Below are positions 11,201 to 19,910 of a DNA stretch of 64,000 nt, piece after piece. The DNA lies in NCBI GenBank assembly GCA_001766655.1, contig MJCC01000002.1:1262494-1326493 (forward strand), in the 5' to 3' direction. The DNA comes from Phytomonas francai. Its lineage: Eukaryota; Euglenozoa; Kinetoplastea; Trypanosomatida; Trypanosomatidae. The translations under genes were made by a program, and so were the position numbers. Numbering within the stretch: position 1 is the first letter of the stretch; every line of letters starts with the position of its first letter. The notes beneath the pieces are model-generated. The model was not told the DNA's origin. It did not search any database and worked only from the letters and a program-made list of their open reading frames with translations.

Positions 11201-14200
11201 GCATGTCCTTGATCGCTTTGCTACGTTCCTCAACCCCATCAGCTGGTGTTGGCCTTCTTTCTACGCTGCTAACGTTCTCATCAAGCGCAGAAAATGTACG
11301 AAGAAGAGTGCGTTCTGAGAATGGGAGCTGTGGGTTGACTAAAAGCATCAAAAGGGGCATTACTACAGTGTGTACCGCACCCAGGATGTATAGCGCGTCA
11401 ACAATACTTGTCGAACAGCAAACCAATGTAGCTTCAAAAACTATCAATGCGCTTTCAGCTGAGCGGCCACGCAATAAACCCGAAAGATTGTAAAGCTTCA
11501 CTTTTCCAGTTAAGCGTGGGTCGATGCAAATCGTCGCCTGCGCCGCCAAATCGTTCTCGATGCTTGACCATGCCTCACCACTTATCGTTTCTGGGGCTCT
11601 CAAAGCGTCTGTAATGATTCCTCCAAGTTCTGAAGACTGGAAAAATGACAGGGAAGGATTGCGCACAGGAGAAGAGTGCTTTTGCACTGGCAAAGAGTGG
11701 ATACAGGATTCAGCGCCTACGCCGCTAGTCGTGTTTAACGTCGCTGTGGTCTCCCCTTCACAGTATCCGCAAAACGTACGGCTGCACAATTGGCAAATTT
11801 CCTTGCGCTGCAGTGGTCGCGTAAAAAAGTGTACAATAGCCACTTGCCCGGCAAAGCCTTGCTCACAGGATAGTCGGTCAACCGCTTCACCATCCGCACC
11901 TACAAGAAACCACCCCCGAACCATGTTCGGATAATGTACCGAAAACCGTGTTGGAAGCTCTTCTCCATTCTTGAAAATAGTCACATTCCTGGTTGCATCG
12001 CCCCTTGTTAATGTTCTATAAGGGCGATGTACAAAGGCTAAATGCACCCAAGAAGCAAGAGAAATCGAGAACCCCACATCTAGTTTGACGTTATACTTTT
12101 GGGAATCAAGATAGGTTATACTGAGGCACCCTGTTGTAGGTGACACGTTGAGACTCAATTGGGTCCTGAAATCTGAATTTTGAAGCGAGAATATAGTCTG
12201 AGACTTCTGCGCTTCGTCTTGTTTTGAGTTTAGAATATCGCTTTCCACACGCACCCACAGGCAAATCGAATAACCCTCAGTGGAATAGTCCTGAAGCATG
12301 GCCTTCACCCCAGTAGTGCCGCTGTTGCGACAAAACGCAATGTAATTTTGTGGCTCAATCACCTGCTTACATAAAAAGGTTCTAGCGACCTCACTTAAAA
12401 TATTTGTGACTAGCGGTACTAGCTTCTCTCGTCGCGCATTTGAACTGTTCACAATCATCAAAAGTAATCGTTTCACATGTTTAATATCGATGTGCTCAAT
12501 TGCTGAAATTTTCATGAGAGTCGTTACACTATTTAATGCAGACACCGTCAACGACCTCCCAAGAAAATTTGAAGAAGTGCAATCTACAGAGTCCATAAGA
12601 GGTAGGAGGAGTTGTGCAAGGGCTTCAAATAACCCTACCCGTGCGCACATAAAGCGGCTGACACGACAATGTAGGAAAGAGTTGTGTAGTGCTTTCAGCA
12701 GTATACTGAGGGCCTCAATCTTCGCGAGATCTGCTTCTGGACTATCTGATGGAATAGTCCTGACTAATTGTTTCAACCAGTCCAAAAGTGGGATAAGAAC
12801 CACAGCATTTTGAATGCTACCGCGGCAGTGCTTCTCCTCAGGACATTCAACATGTACATGACCTGAACTGAGTGCTGTAGAAAACTCACGAAGCGGGGAA
12901 GCCTCTTCTTGAGAAACAGAATAGATCTCCTCAGTTCTTTGGTCGGTTTCGTCTATGTCCTCATAAATAAAAGTGATAAAAGCCTCAACAAACCCCTTCC
13001 AATCATTAGGTCTTACAGTGAACCACTCTGTACAAAAGCATTTTACAAGTTCATCCGGGGTGATGACAGAAAACAGATGGCTGCGAAGCGCGGGACAGCA
13101 AGCAATGAGACTTATAAGAGTCTGGAGCGCAGACCTAACCCCTTCTGCATGCATTACCGAATCCGACCACGGGCGTGATACGCAGTGAATAAGCTTAAGA
13201 AAACACTCCCCAGACGTGTTTTGGTTGCACAAGATGTATTGAAGCGTGCGAACAGGCTTCAGCGACAAACGGGAAAGCCTGTGTCGCAACCGATAAAGAG
13301 CTCTCCGTAGGCACCTGAGAATCGGAACCGTTATTTCCTCAGTCACACAGGTCGAATTTATTGAAAAGTCCTGCGCTGTGTCACGAAAATTTCCGGTGGG
13401 AATGCCAAAGGAAGATACCCCTCCTCTTATGCTTTCAGCGAAATGAGAGCTCTGTTGGCCCTCAATGCGAAAAATGGTTTCCAGACTCATAGACTGGCTA
13501 ATAACATCCCATATAATCGTAACCAGAGACTTCAAACGCTCCGTGCATTCAGTATCGCTATCGTTCGTTTCACCATCCAGATCCATAGTCCTTGGGTGAT
13601 GACACAAAAGTCTGATGATTATCTCCTCCCCCACCTCCAGAAGATCCTTACACGACAAAAGCGAGAAAACTTCGCCTAGATGTTTGGAAAGAATTGCGAC
13701 CTCTACCAGTTCACTATGAGTTAGTTCCAGTAAAACTCGTGTTGCCCAACGGCACACAAGAGCACCTGAAGAATAAATATATGCCCTACTTGTCTCTACA
13801 GAATGAATATCCTCGCCACTTTCCTCAAGAAATTGTCGACCTATAGTATTGAAGAGTTTTGTGGGTGTCTTTGGGGATTTTCCAAGACAAAGCCCGACTG
13901 CGACAGACGTCATTAGCGTAAACCCCCTGTGAGACATCAATGTGTCTCGTACCACATTACCCTTAGGTCCCCTTAGAGCACACACTAAGACTGCGCATAC
14001 ACCGCACAGGTGCACAGTACGTTGGTTGAAAATGGTAAGGTGTGTTTTATCTAGCGACACTGTATGCTGTTCTGATTCTTTTAAACTAGATAATGCATCC
14101 TGGTTCGAAGCAAAAACACTCAGTGCAGCCATTACCTCATGATCAAGGCCCACGTTGCAACTCGGAGTTAGTATTTCAGATCCCGCGTCCTGAGTCCCTT

Positions 14201-16649
14201 GCTTAGATCCGTTCTGAACGAGCGTGATCTCGTAAGTTTCGAAGGTAAGTGCATGCAGCAAGATGTAGAGTGTCGCGTAAATATGTCTCGGAATGTCACG
14301 GAATACCTTGAAAAAACGCTTATCACTGAAAAGAATCTGATACAGCCCCGCGTCAACTAGTTGCTGAAAATCATTCAACTGGGCTGCAACACCAGGACTG
14401 CAGGTAGCATTAAAATGTTGTTCGACAGAAACATTTTGTCCCTCAGATGGAAGCTCATGCGAAGACGAGGGAGGGTCACTGAGGTAGCCATTTTTCGGTA
14501 ACAAAATCAACGCTTGTTGTAAAAGAAGATCGTAGAGACAGGAATTATCACAGAGTTTGTCTTTCGGAGACTTTTTGAAAGCGCAATCTTCTTCAGGAAC
14601 GAGTTTGCTATCCAACACTATCACTGGTGGTTCGGAAGCACCAAGCATTTTCTGAGTTTTGGCATCGCTAGCATTGATATCTTCCACAGAACCCAAATCT
14701 ACATCGCGACTGTTCATTTGATGCACGTCATGCTCAAATAAATTTAACTCTGGCTTCGAGTCAGGATTCGTGAAGACTTTTAGAACCATTAAACGTAGTT
14801 GATTGAGGGTAGTAAGGGGAATACTCTCTTGATGTACCCAAAATGGCGGGCCTACTGTGCGCTGTGCGGCAAGAAGACCCAAATAACTGTATAGAAATTC
14901 GTCGACTGCATCCTCAGCTGCTACGGGGTAATATTCAAACTCAGGTTGTGCCAAAATGCGCTTACTGTTCTTCACCTCAAGTAAATCTGCGTTGTTTGAA
15001 CAATTAAAGCTAACAAACTCGTATAGTCGTGCCTCACTCATTTCGTTTTGTTTACGATACCAGCTATCACCTTCTCTGTCCTTTACATGCCTTGAATGCG
15101 AAGCATTGATGAATTTCATTCCAATAAGCCGCATGATGGTGCATAAGTTTTCTATACAGCCCGAAGTATTCAAGGCTTGCAATACTATTGCAGGGGACTG
15201 TCGTAACCAATGTGTGACAAGTAGCATTCCACAACTTAACTGATTCAAAATCACAACAGTGAAGTCGGCCAACATAAGGGGCACCGTTCCAGAATCGCCA
15301 GGACTAATTCCGAAACTTTTCGAGTACGCACCAATAAATTGGGCCATCAAAACGCTCAGTGTCATCACAGACATATTCACTACGTGCTTCGCTTCATCTA
15401 AGTCAGTTGCTGCAGGTTCGGTTATGCACAAGGATGAAAACGCAGAGAGGATAAGAAAGATTTTGCAAGTAATAGCACAAATGGCTTCAGTGCTGGCTGT
15501 CACATTCAAAGAGAATGATGATGAAATCACGGACGCTTTTGAAATATGCGTCAACAACACAACCAGCTCCCTAACCATTGTATTGGAGGCAACTGGGTTT
15601 TCGTTTTTTGCCTTATCAGATGAGAATGATGCATCAGCTTCGACGGTCATTGCCACGTTTTTGCCTCTCAAAAAAAAGCTGGGACAACCCTGAGCAAGCT
15701 CTTGATTGCTTAGCTGTGTTGCACGCCATTTAGCATTTCTGGTAGCTCCATTAGCAGGCATTTTGTGAGTCAAACTAGTCCTTCCAGGAGGCTGTCTAAG
15801 GTAGAGTCGTAGTAAAACGTCTAGGAGCGATTCAGTCAGGTGAAGAATACGTTCTTTTGATGCATTTTTGTCCCTCAACCTGACACCATCATTGGTATTG
15901 GTGACCACACCCTCAGATATGCGCTCAAAACTTAGAAGGAAGTCAGAAAATAACGGTAACGTGTTCACTACACATCGCTCCACACCCTGCGCCAAGAGAA
16001 TCGGTCCATAGCGGTGCGGGTCAGACGCCAGAACTGAATCCCAGCAAGGAATTACTACTTCAAGATAGTCCAGAAACTTGGATTGAAGTGAGGTTGAAGG
16101 TGGGTTCAATGAGGGCACACTGGTAAGCTCCTTAGCACTGTCGGGTGGGACTTCAGTTCCGACTCCCTCTCCAAGTGACAATTGCCAGCGCTGCAGTAAC
16201 ACTTTCACTAATTGAGGGGGAAGTATATCGGTAGGCTCCCCATAGCTGCTCATCTGATAGCCAGGGGATTCCAATTTAGGCAATGATGGTGTGGCAAATT
16301 TTCCCAAGGTATCAGCTGACGGCCGATCCGAAGAACAAGGGTGTAATGTGCGGTACTGTTCATGTAAAATCTTTTCACAATCACTATTCAAGACGCGAGC
16401 AGCATTACCATTAGGACCTCTAAGCCGGGTCTCGCGTAGATGTTCCCTAAAGCCCCGAAATAGCTCCATAAGTGAGGAATCCTTAGCGGTGAGCAGCTGC
16501 CCTATGTGAGTTGTAGCTAAAAAGATTTCAACTTCCTCCCGCTCCTTTTTAGATCCTCCCCATTCCGTGTGCCCTTCAGCAACGCCCCCGGATTTGTCGA
16601 GTGCATCAGATTTTAAGTTGATAATTTTAGATAATAATTGATAAATCAT
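5253..16649 (-). CDS. Giant BEACH-WD40 protein (3798 aa)
   Basis: A member of the BEACH-domain family (neurobeachin, LYST, WDFY3), large scaffolds acting in vesicle trafficking, lysosome biology or autophagy. Domains, N to C: about 1450 residues of helical armadillo-like sequence; a concanavalin-like lectin domain near 1470-1620 (segments SICLWVRVESD and WVHLAFVH); a long second helical region; a PH-like domain near 2900-3040; a BEACH domain near 3060-3340 with the hallmark NFDYLMWLNFLAGRS; and WD40 repeats near 3500-3795 (HRGRVIRLAVSGDSHYLVSG, then VVW). This is the usual PH-BEACH-WD40 C-terminus. Between BEACH and WD40 there is a polar Ser-rich linker near residues 3420-3510. The start is placed at the ATG at 16649, since the frame upstream of it offers only a TTG. 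It ends in TAA. I cannot assign it to one BEACH subfamily; the lectin domain is found in several. Confidence 0.93.
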   Translation of the reverse strand: MIYQLLSKIINLKSDALDKSGGVAEGHTEWGGSKKEREEVEIFLATTHIGQLLTAKDSSLMELFRGFREHLRETRLRGPNGNAARVLNSDCEKILHEQYRTLHPCSSDRPSADTLGKFATPSLPKLESPGYQMSSYGEPTDILPPQLVKVLLQRWQLSLGEGVGTEVPPDSAKELTSVPSLNPPSTSLQSKFLDYLEVVIPCWDSVLASDPHRYGPILLAQGVERCVVNTLPLFSDFLLSFERISEGVVTNTNDGVRLRDKNASKERILHLTESLLDVLLRLYLRQPPGRTSLTHKMPANGATRNAKWRATQLSNQELAQGCPSFFLRGKNVAMTVEADASFSSDKAKNENPVASNTMVRELVVLLTHISKASVISSSFSLNVTASTEAICAITCKIFLILSAFSSLCITEPAATDLDEAKHVVNMSVMTLSVLMAQFIGAYSKSFGISPGDSGTVPLMLADFTVVILNQLSCGMLLVTHWLRQSPAIVLQALNTSGCIENLCTIMRLIGMKFINASHSRHVKDREGDSWYRKQNEMSEARLYEFVSFNCSNNADLLEVKNSKRILAQPEFEYYPVAAEDAVDEFLYSYLGLLAAQRTVGPPFWVHQESIPLTTLNQLRLMVLKVFTNPDSKPELNLFEHDVHQMNSRDVDLGSVEDINASDAKTQKMLGASEPPVIVLDSKLVPEEDCAFKKSPKDKLCDNSCLYDLLLQQALILLPKNGYLSDPPSSSHELPSEGQNVSVEQHFNATCSPGVAAQLNDFQQLVDAGLYQILFSDKRFFKVFRDIPRHIYATLYILLHALTFETYEITLVQNGSKQGTQDAGSEILTPSCNVGLDHEVMAALSVFASNQDALSSLKESEQHTVSLDKTHLTIFNQRTVHLCGVCAVLVCALRGPKGNVVRDTLMSHRGFTLMTSVAVGLCLGKSPKTPTKLFNTIGRQFLEESGEDIHSVETSRAYIYSSGALVCRWATRVLLELTHSELVEVAILSKHLGEVFSLLSCKDLLEVGEEIIIRLLCHHPRTMDLDGETNDSDTECTERLKSLVTIIWDVISQSMSLETIFRIEGQQSSHFAESIRGGVSSFGIPTGNFRDTAQDFSINSTCVTEEITVPILRCLRRALYRLRHRLSRLSLKPVRTLQYILCNQNTSGECFLKLIHCVSRPWSDSVMHAEGVRSALQTLISLIACCPALRSHLFSVITPDELVKCFCTEWFTVRPNDWKGFVEAFITFIYEDIDETDQRTEEIYSVSQEEASPLREFSTALSSGHVHVECPEEKHCRGSIQNAVVLIPLLDWLKQLVRTIPSDSPEADLAKIEALSILLKALHNSFLHCRVSRFMCARVGLFEALAQLLLPLMDSVDCTSSNFLGRSLTVSALNSVTTLMKISAIEHIDIKHVKRLLLMIVNSSNARREKLVPLVTNILSEVARTFLCKQVIEPQNYIAFCRNSGTTGVKAMLQDYSTEGYSICLWVRVESDILNSKQDEAQKSQTIFSLQNSDFRTQLSLNVSPTTGCLSITYLDSQKYNVKLDVGFSISLASWVHLAFVHRPYRTLTRGDATRNVTIFKNGEELPTRFSVHYPNMVRGWFLVGADGEAVDRLSCEQGFAGQVAIVHFFTRPLQRKEICQLCSRTFCGYCEGETTATLNTTSGVGAESCIHSLPVQKHSSPVRNPSLSFFQSSELGGIITDALRAPETISGEAWSSIENDLAAQATICIDPRLTGKVKLYNLSGLLRGRSAESALIVFEATLVCCSTSIVDALYILGAVHTVVMPLLMLLVNPQLPFSERTLLRTFSALDENVSSVERRPTPADGVEERSKAIKDMLQLLHVLTHDDVVRVGMTESGLFLFIANVLQKLGPAVEMSIPEQILSFCIEQLLFSDVLFEAAYTAFFLSSNMLHACPYTTQLIWINCQRIAVSMDDEVRSRIRALGAQMFVVSEIKFAILHYTHAPVYPSAHNEGYANDRQNSSFATEVSSPDGKSLRGELLRFFEALTVDPITMADAVPILHLTSILYHNHQQLPEDELAHALRRIRVLLFTCNPLLCQFLGREDYLAVLLPFLRCPTVPAAAQREILLLIILLVSRSKYTQKYMNPSLFITKDAVHTPQDISFAWLKEYLCLHPTDIALYLALRSTLFGDFVVLNSVPLVYTPLSGTGTIEIPAVLELILLLIQRSHDSSLKLCVLKDLVACLKNDPKAWQRLISIQGWHVMITNIYKTEGKCSAVDVNPLDSSQEIDKHNSQGLLSSQISATSGNSTPNDGFHLLCSFILFFTLSQALMNVNYAASEQELIVTYLQDQGLHVLLNHVLCGVADCLRMGLLTSTKANSNMFTLPNTNVMLTNLTTFVYTVENVLFYSASCRSSSGNAAMSQSAPYPSLPLRTISNPRYVEWNELVIVLNEDAVPSVEYSDTTFSSSNSPTLRPPVNLDEEAVRYVGETHFASHEGRHDLLSSPDGRWLHMSLALKVAYLLTTNESILNGGCHHPAVGSVEPAHSHDSRCRRGGFLRIFERLIRVASSMMLHSVDNIEALLQLLDRYTSLMAMVPSGLLSLIKPKTVVKHRNHSPLTITMSILYFVHNLILRRLHVSGLDSTMKYSDANVELINRFKRLFCIFKSYFGKMLVFAFQGGKALNLHASEETRYHGNTLKTYNWLCDCSRRHPVSLIDEFLEMTSHVDYTVFLKRCMLAMERNRNEAKAVASGIHMEHQHAISRFREMVSRIEVTQRVVLESIEGLFKAGVSKASDSCLTSIGNPSATEALQAAASASLTVVMVRFMEHIKNTIWSPELESQSGATRYVRLSLVEQQPLMRCKVVFDKGGTSHRVVSELSCNKSQSPSSGLPVDGDEERLARTRLCLRDAKESVWEQGLTEDDKGKLGADGEMNFEIGQDGFWPNKIYSSTYYSQMSSAATTFGNGALEDELSNAADLSLPRIVLSLPCEVLYMMHCWSAMFVIRGMTINVIIDDENVSYNPNISSGAQPFLMRPQSFGFSIPMIAQIAPGRRFRMKRTAMEIWLHNRRSFFLNFSDTATMRLALREIVQKIVAGRRLRDPRRVLSNRSFYVFQENPLKEPLLAWSQDRWRSREMSNFDYLMWLNFLAGRSVNDMAQYPVFPWILADYTSETLDLRNPGTFRDLSKPIGACGGDKRCERIKRLYEETKTMGDIPSHYFTHYSSPAVVLYYLMRLEPFTTLHILLQGGQFDQPDRMFHMMSATFNGVMDNMQDTRELIPELFYLPELCVNSNDVLFGRKQNKEMVDNLLLPPWAHGSPHDFIYHMREALECDYVSSMLHHWIDLIFGVQQRGKEAIKALNVFRWHSYEDLGSSYSSVVDQHQLLDILDNIGQTPIQLFQRSHHPPRQSRELLDPLVSQVGLKMVSLHLESPKRIALVSFSISGNAIVINRRGEAITVKLVISPLKHSAPLENPQRLAPGSHHTLSSVASSVATKDFPNMALGVGKDKVDPCLSSTSDSMSRSEADDRLEVSAHNSSFLSSQRGNEEERFSFDISEGSEFRTTAAPLSLIPEEMGMGDGPCTSGNVVLLSFDSESFIALGGLFDHSVTIRHLSQEIEDIYLRAHRGRVIRLAVSGDSHYLVSGSEDTTFVVWTCHLPRGQRKLEVQPLFTIYRHEDLPTAVHLSSTLDVVATASMDGVLMLHSLSTASLERTLRHPRQHPIHCILVQSSCYVPNILFYSRIDHIVHQISLNGTVLRSFSTPGRLMCWTTTSEQYLLMHCVPFNNMAATVAHRTNLSGEGSAINTTAILYVHSFFMKTLRTVSLPSLTTASTIACHPKNPQVVMLGDIKGTVILVRTCAPKSAVLV

Positions 16650-16717
16650 TCTAGACAATGGGATATAAATATGGATACCGCCTGTATCTCGCCTTTTTTT
16701 TTTCGTTTTCCAAAAAG

Positions 16718-16738
16718 GTCTATCCGGTTTCGATAGAC
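16718..16738. other. Perfect inverted repeat (hairpin) in the BEACH leader
   Basis: GTCTATC and GATAGAC flank a 7-base spacer. If transcription is spliced at the candidate acceptor at 16796, this hairpin sits in the 5' UTR, about 70 bases before the BEACH ATG. A 7-bp stem is not rare by chance in a window this size. Confidence 0.4.
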
Positions 16739-16795
16739 AGAGTGTATATTTAGCCCTATAGCGTATTTTTGACCTATATCTTGTTCCGCTATAAC

Positions 16796-16817
16796 CTAAA
16801 AGAATGGGAAAAGTCTT
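16796..16817 (-). promoter_or_regulatory. Candidate spliced-leader acceptor for the BEACH gene
   Basis: On the minus strand the tract GACTTTTCCCATTCTTTTAG ends in an AG at 16796-16797. The predicted 5' UTR is about 146 bases and contains no ATG before the chosen start. A second pyrimidine tract with AG lies further upstream. Confidence 0.45.
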
Positions 16818-17021
16818 CCCACGCAGCCTAAACGGGAAGAGTAGAAGGACATACTAGAATAAAAACATAAATAGTATCAATAAGTGTATTTAAACCACAG
16901 AGTAGCATACCATACCCCCCCCCCCTTCCACCACCCTCCTAAAGATAAGTTGATGGCTAAATCAGATGATAAATAGTTACACTATTTGGTTTTCAACCCT
17001 TTAGGATGGATGTATTTGATC
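16818..17021. other. COG3-BEACH intergenic spacer with a poly-C run
   Basis: With the 5' UTR this makes a gap of about 370 bases without a gene. It holds an 11-base C homopolymer at 16915-16925 on the top strand (G on the transcribed strand) and should include the COG3 3' UTR. Confidence 0.6.
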
Positions 17022-19589
17022 CTATGGGGCTAGTGGCGGCGGTAGTTCGGCCACTTCCCTCGTGAGCTCCTTTACCCCTTCTTCCAAAGATTCTAAAAGT
17101 CCCTCGTAGAGAACCAAATCTTGTGAAATAAACCAATTCAACACCTGCCTAGCTCTCGTGGCAGCCTGTTTCATAGATTCCAATGCTTTTTCTTTAGCAT
17201 CAGCCGACATTTTTGTGGCACCTGTCAGTGGTTGGGCTACCGTTTTATGCAAAACCCGAGAAACGCGTGTCGCGAATGTGTGTACCTCGGTCTCGACCTT
17301 TACCTTAGACTCCCTTGATGACTGAGTAATCGCTAGTTTACGCTCCATGGCCAGTTTCGAAAAATCCAAAGACTTATCCACAACAGCGATTTTGGCATCA
17401 ATGTGCGTCAGTTCCTGACGAAGATAGAGGAGGTGGGAAAGCTGGCAAAGCAACGCTTTTACCTCCCCCCAATCCTTGAGGGATGACGAAGCCTCATTCG
17501 CAGGGGCGCTCACACAATAATCATGCACAGGCTTCCCAATTCCTTCAACAAGCTTCAAACACTTGTTGATGATCTCCTCAGCAAAGTCTGAAAACACGGA
17601 GAACTCGATTGCAGGGTAAAGCATGTTGAGAAGATTTAAGGCTTGCAACATGCTTGGCACATAGAGCATTTCTTTACAATCAGACTCAGGAGGTGGCTCT
17701 GCCGTATATGCGTTGAATTTGGCTTCTTCCCCAGCCAACGCATAGCGTTTTACTAGTTCCTTGGTGGGAGGGTCAAACACGATTTCATTGCGCAGGTAAT
17801 CCCCCGCAAGGAAAACGATGCGCTCCTGGGTATCCTGTACCATGTTTTCCCACAACTCAAAGAGCTCGTGAAGCTGCAGGTTCTCCATGCTCTGATGCGT
17901 TAAAACAGTTTGAATATACTCCACTGTATAGCAAAGCTCCGTGATGTCGTCCACGCGAAGCAGACGGGAGCGAAACTGACGATACAGTCCATCGGCCATC
18001 TCGGACACTATTTTCGGAAACAGCCAGGCTATAAAGTCATCCCGCATCCATAATGACTCCAGAACATCGCGTTCCAAAGGCATAATTAGTTGCAATAGAA
18101 TGCAGATGTAACCAGCAAGTCGCGGCAGTGAATAAATGGAAACATTCTGCACTAAGGTATGCCGCCTGTCCGCTATCTTGGAGTTAAATTTAGCAGTGCT
18201 TTGGGAGCTCGTCATGACAAGAAAATTTTCCAGACGCGTTTCAGAAGGAGTGAACAACTGTGGTGTCCCCTGTAGTAAGGACGATGCATTTGTCGCATCT
18301 ACATGGCAACAAAGCCTTAGACATTGCTGTAAAAGAGGGCTTACCAGCCCTATGCGTGACTCTTGATATGCTCTGAGAATCTCCTGCAGTTGAATATTTT
18401 CTTCGATTCGCTGTAGTGTCCTCTCACTAAACATTTGGTCCTTATCATAAGAAAACCCTTTCTGCATTTCAATCATGCGTCTAAGCAAAGTATTTTCATT
18501 GAGTTTGTTAAGATAGAGTTCGTTTATGAGCCGCATACCTTTTTCAAGAGCATTCACTATTGCTTGGGGGCTGATTGACGCCTGTCTAGCAGAAAGCACT
18601 GGAGGCTCACGATCTGACAACGTGGACGACATAGACCGCAGGCCCTCCAATTTTTTATCTGCATTATGACCTGTGATACTTTCAGCTCCGTCCTTCAAAG
18701 TCATATCCCTGGCTTCCGAGGTGGTGTCCAATACTTCACATGTCGTACCACTGGGGTGCAAAGGAGGGTGTGTGGTAATATCAATGGGCAAGCTAATCCC
18801 CATAACCAGCCCTTTATACGCCTCTGATTTCAAAACACACTGCAATGGATCTGCAAAAGAATTTTCCAGTGCAACTTTCAGACAGTTTAAAACCCTTTTT
18901 TGAGCTTCCGTCAGTTTTGCAGCATATTCCGGAGCGGACTTGAAGGAGCGATGTTCATAAAGGAACTCCATTTCATTCTCGATATCCTGGAACAAAGTAA
19001 AAAAACGGGACGACGTCGCACTGAGCATCGAATCTTTAGACTCAAAGCTCAGATCGTCGATGTGGGAAAAGTGGCGGAGGTTTTCCTGGAGTTCTGCCTG
19101 CACACGTTCAAGTTTAGCACACCCTGTGAGCAATACAGAAGCGTTATGGCTAAGGAAGTTACTCTGATTTTGTACCAATTTCGTCACATCACGCATGGAA
19201 TTGATGGTATCGAGAATGTATTGCAGCACCTGGCGGCTGTCCTCGCTGCGCGTGAGGTTTTCTTCGACGCAGATCTGCCATTCTTGCAGGCCCACCACCC
19301 TCCTAGCGCACGCCCTAAAAGCCCTATCACGAAGGACCTCTTCTGTATCTGGCTCTTGGGTGATATTACAGACATCCATTGAATCAATTGAATCCTTTAC
19401 AAGCGTAGCAAAAGTGGATGCGGCTTTTTTGCCTTCTGTTAATGAAGGGTTTTCATCTTGAAGACGACGGAAGTCCTCTACGAGGTGATCCGGGATGGGA
19501 AGAACGCTATTAAACTCCCTAGTAAGATGTGCCAAAAGTAAATCTATTTCCTTGGAGTTGGAGTCTGTTGATGAAGTATAAGAATTCAT
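17022..19589 (-). CDS. COG3: Conserved oligomeric Golgi complex subunit 3
   Basis: COG3 (Sec34) belongs to lobe A of the COG tether, which captures retrograde vesicles at the Golgi. The 855 residues are close to the family length (about 830 in animals). The Sec34-type N-terminal region is at about residues 80-260: long helices, then the segment FLYEHRSFKSAPEYAAKLTE and a stretch matching the LTEAQKRVLNCLK helix of the family. The rest is mainly helical, as expected for a CATCHR-type tether, and ends in a Pro-rich tail (ELPPPLAP). An acidic, Ser-rich insertion around residues 275-330 looks disordered. The start is an ATG with no nearby in-frame alternative. There is no membrane span, which fits a peripheral Golgi protein. 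Confidence 0.85.
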   Translation of the reverse strand: MNSYTSSTDSNSKEIDLLLAHLTREFNSVLPIPDHLVEDFRRLQDENPSLTEGKKAASTFATLVKDSIDSMDVCNITQEPDTEEVLRDRAFRACARRVVGLQEWQICVEENLTRSEDSRQVLQYILDTINSMRDVTKLVQNQSNFLSHNASVLLTGCAKLERVQAELQENLRHFSHIDDLSFESKDSMLSATSSRFFTLFQDIENEMEFLYEHRSFKSAPEYAAKLTEAQKRVLNCLKVALENSFADPLQCVLKSEAYKGLVMGISLPIDITTHPPLHPSGTTCEVLDTTSEARDMTLKDGAESITGHNADKKLEGLRSMSSTLSDREPPVLSARQASISPQAIVNALEKGMRLINELYLNKLNENTLLRRMIEMQKGFSYDKDQMFSERTLQRIEENIQLQEILRAYQESRIGLVSPLLQQCLRLCCHVDATNASSLLQGTPQLFTPSETRLENFLVMTSSQSTAKFNSKIADRRHTLVQNVSIYSLPRLAGYICILLQLIMPLERDVLESLWMRDDFIAWLFPKIVSEMADGLYRQFRSRLLRVDDITELCYTVEYIQTVLTHQSMENLQLHELFELWENMVQDTQERIVFLAGDYLRNEIVFDPPTKELVKRYALAGEEAKFNAYTAEPPPESDCKEMLYVPSMLQALNLLNMLYPAIEFSVFSDFAEEIINKCLKLVEGIGKPVHDYCVSAPANEASSSLKDWGEVKALLCQLSHLLYLRQELTHIDAKIAVVDKSLDFSKLAMERKLAITQSSRESKVKVETEVHTFATRVSRVLHKTVAQPLTGATKMSADAKEKALESMKQAATRARQVLNWFISQDLVLYEGLLESLEEGVKELTREVAELPPPLAP

Positions 19590-19710
19590 GAAACAGTTTC
19601 TTCAAGTTGGAGCTCTAAATAGTGAATGAGAAGTGAAAGATCTATAAATACTCAATATTTAGTATTTGTGTTTGCGCGTATGAATAAATTTGAAGGAATA
19701 TATATATGAG

Positions 19711-19745
19711 CTTAAGGGGTCAGAAAAAATCGAAAAGAAAATTAG
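19711..19745 (-). promoter_or_regulatory. Candidate spliced-leader acceptor for COG3
   Basis: On the minus strand the tract AATTTTCTTTTCGATTTTTT is followed by CTGACCCCTTAAG, with the AG at 19711-19712. The predicted 5' UTR is about 121 bases. Confidence 0.45.
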
Positions 19746-19910
19746 CACTAAGCAAAGGGGTGATATTTGTCAGAAAACAAGGTTAAAAATGCACACTAAA
19801 GAGATCAATTGATGCATACGCATCATCCTTTATCCCTTGGATTTCCTTGATTACCACTATCGCTGTTGCTCATCTAGCGCTACAAGCATGACGTTTAGTC
19901 GAATCAAGCG

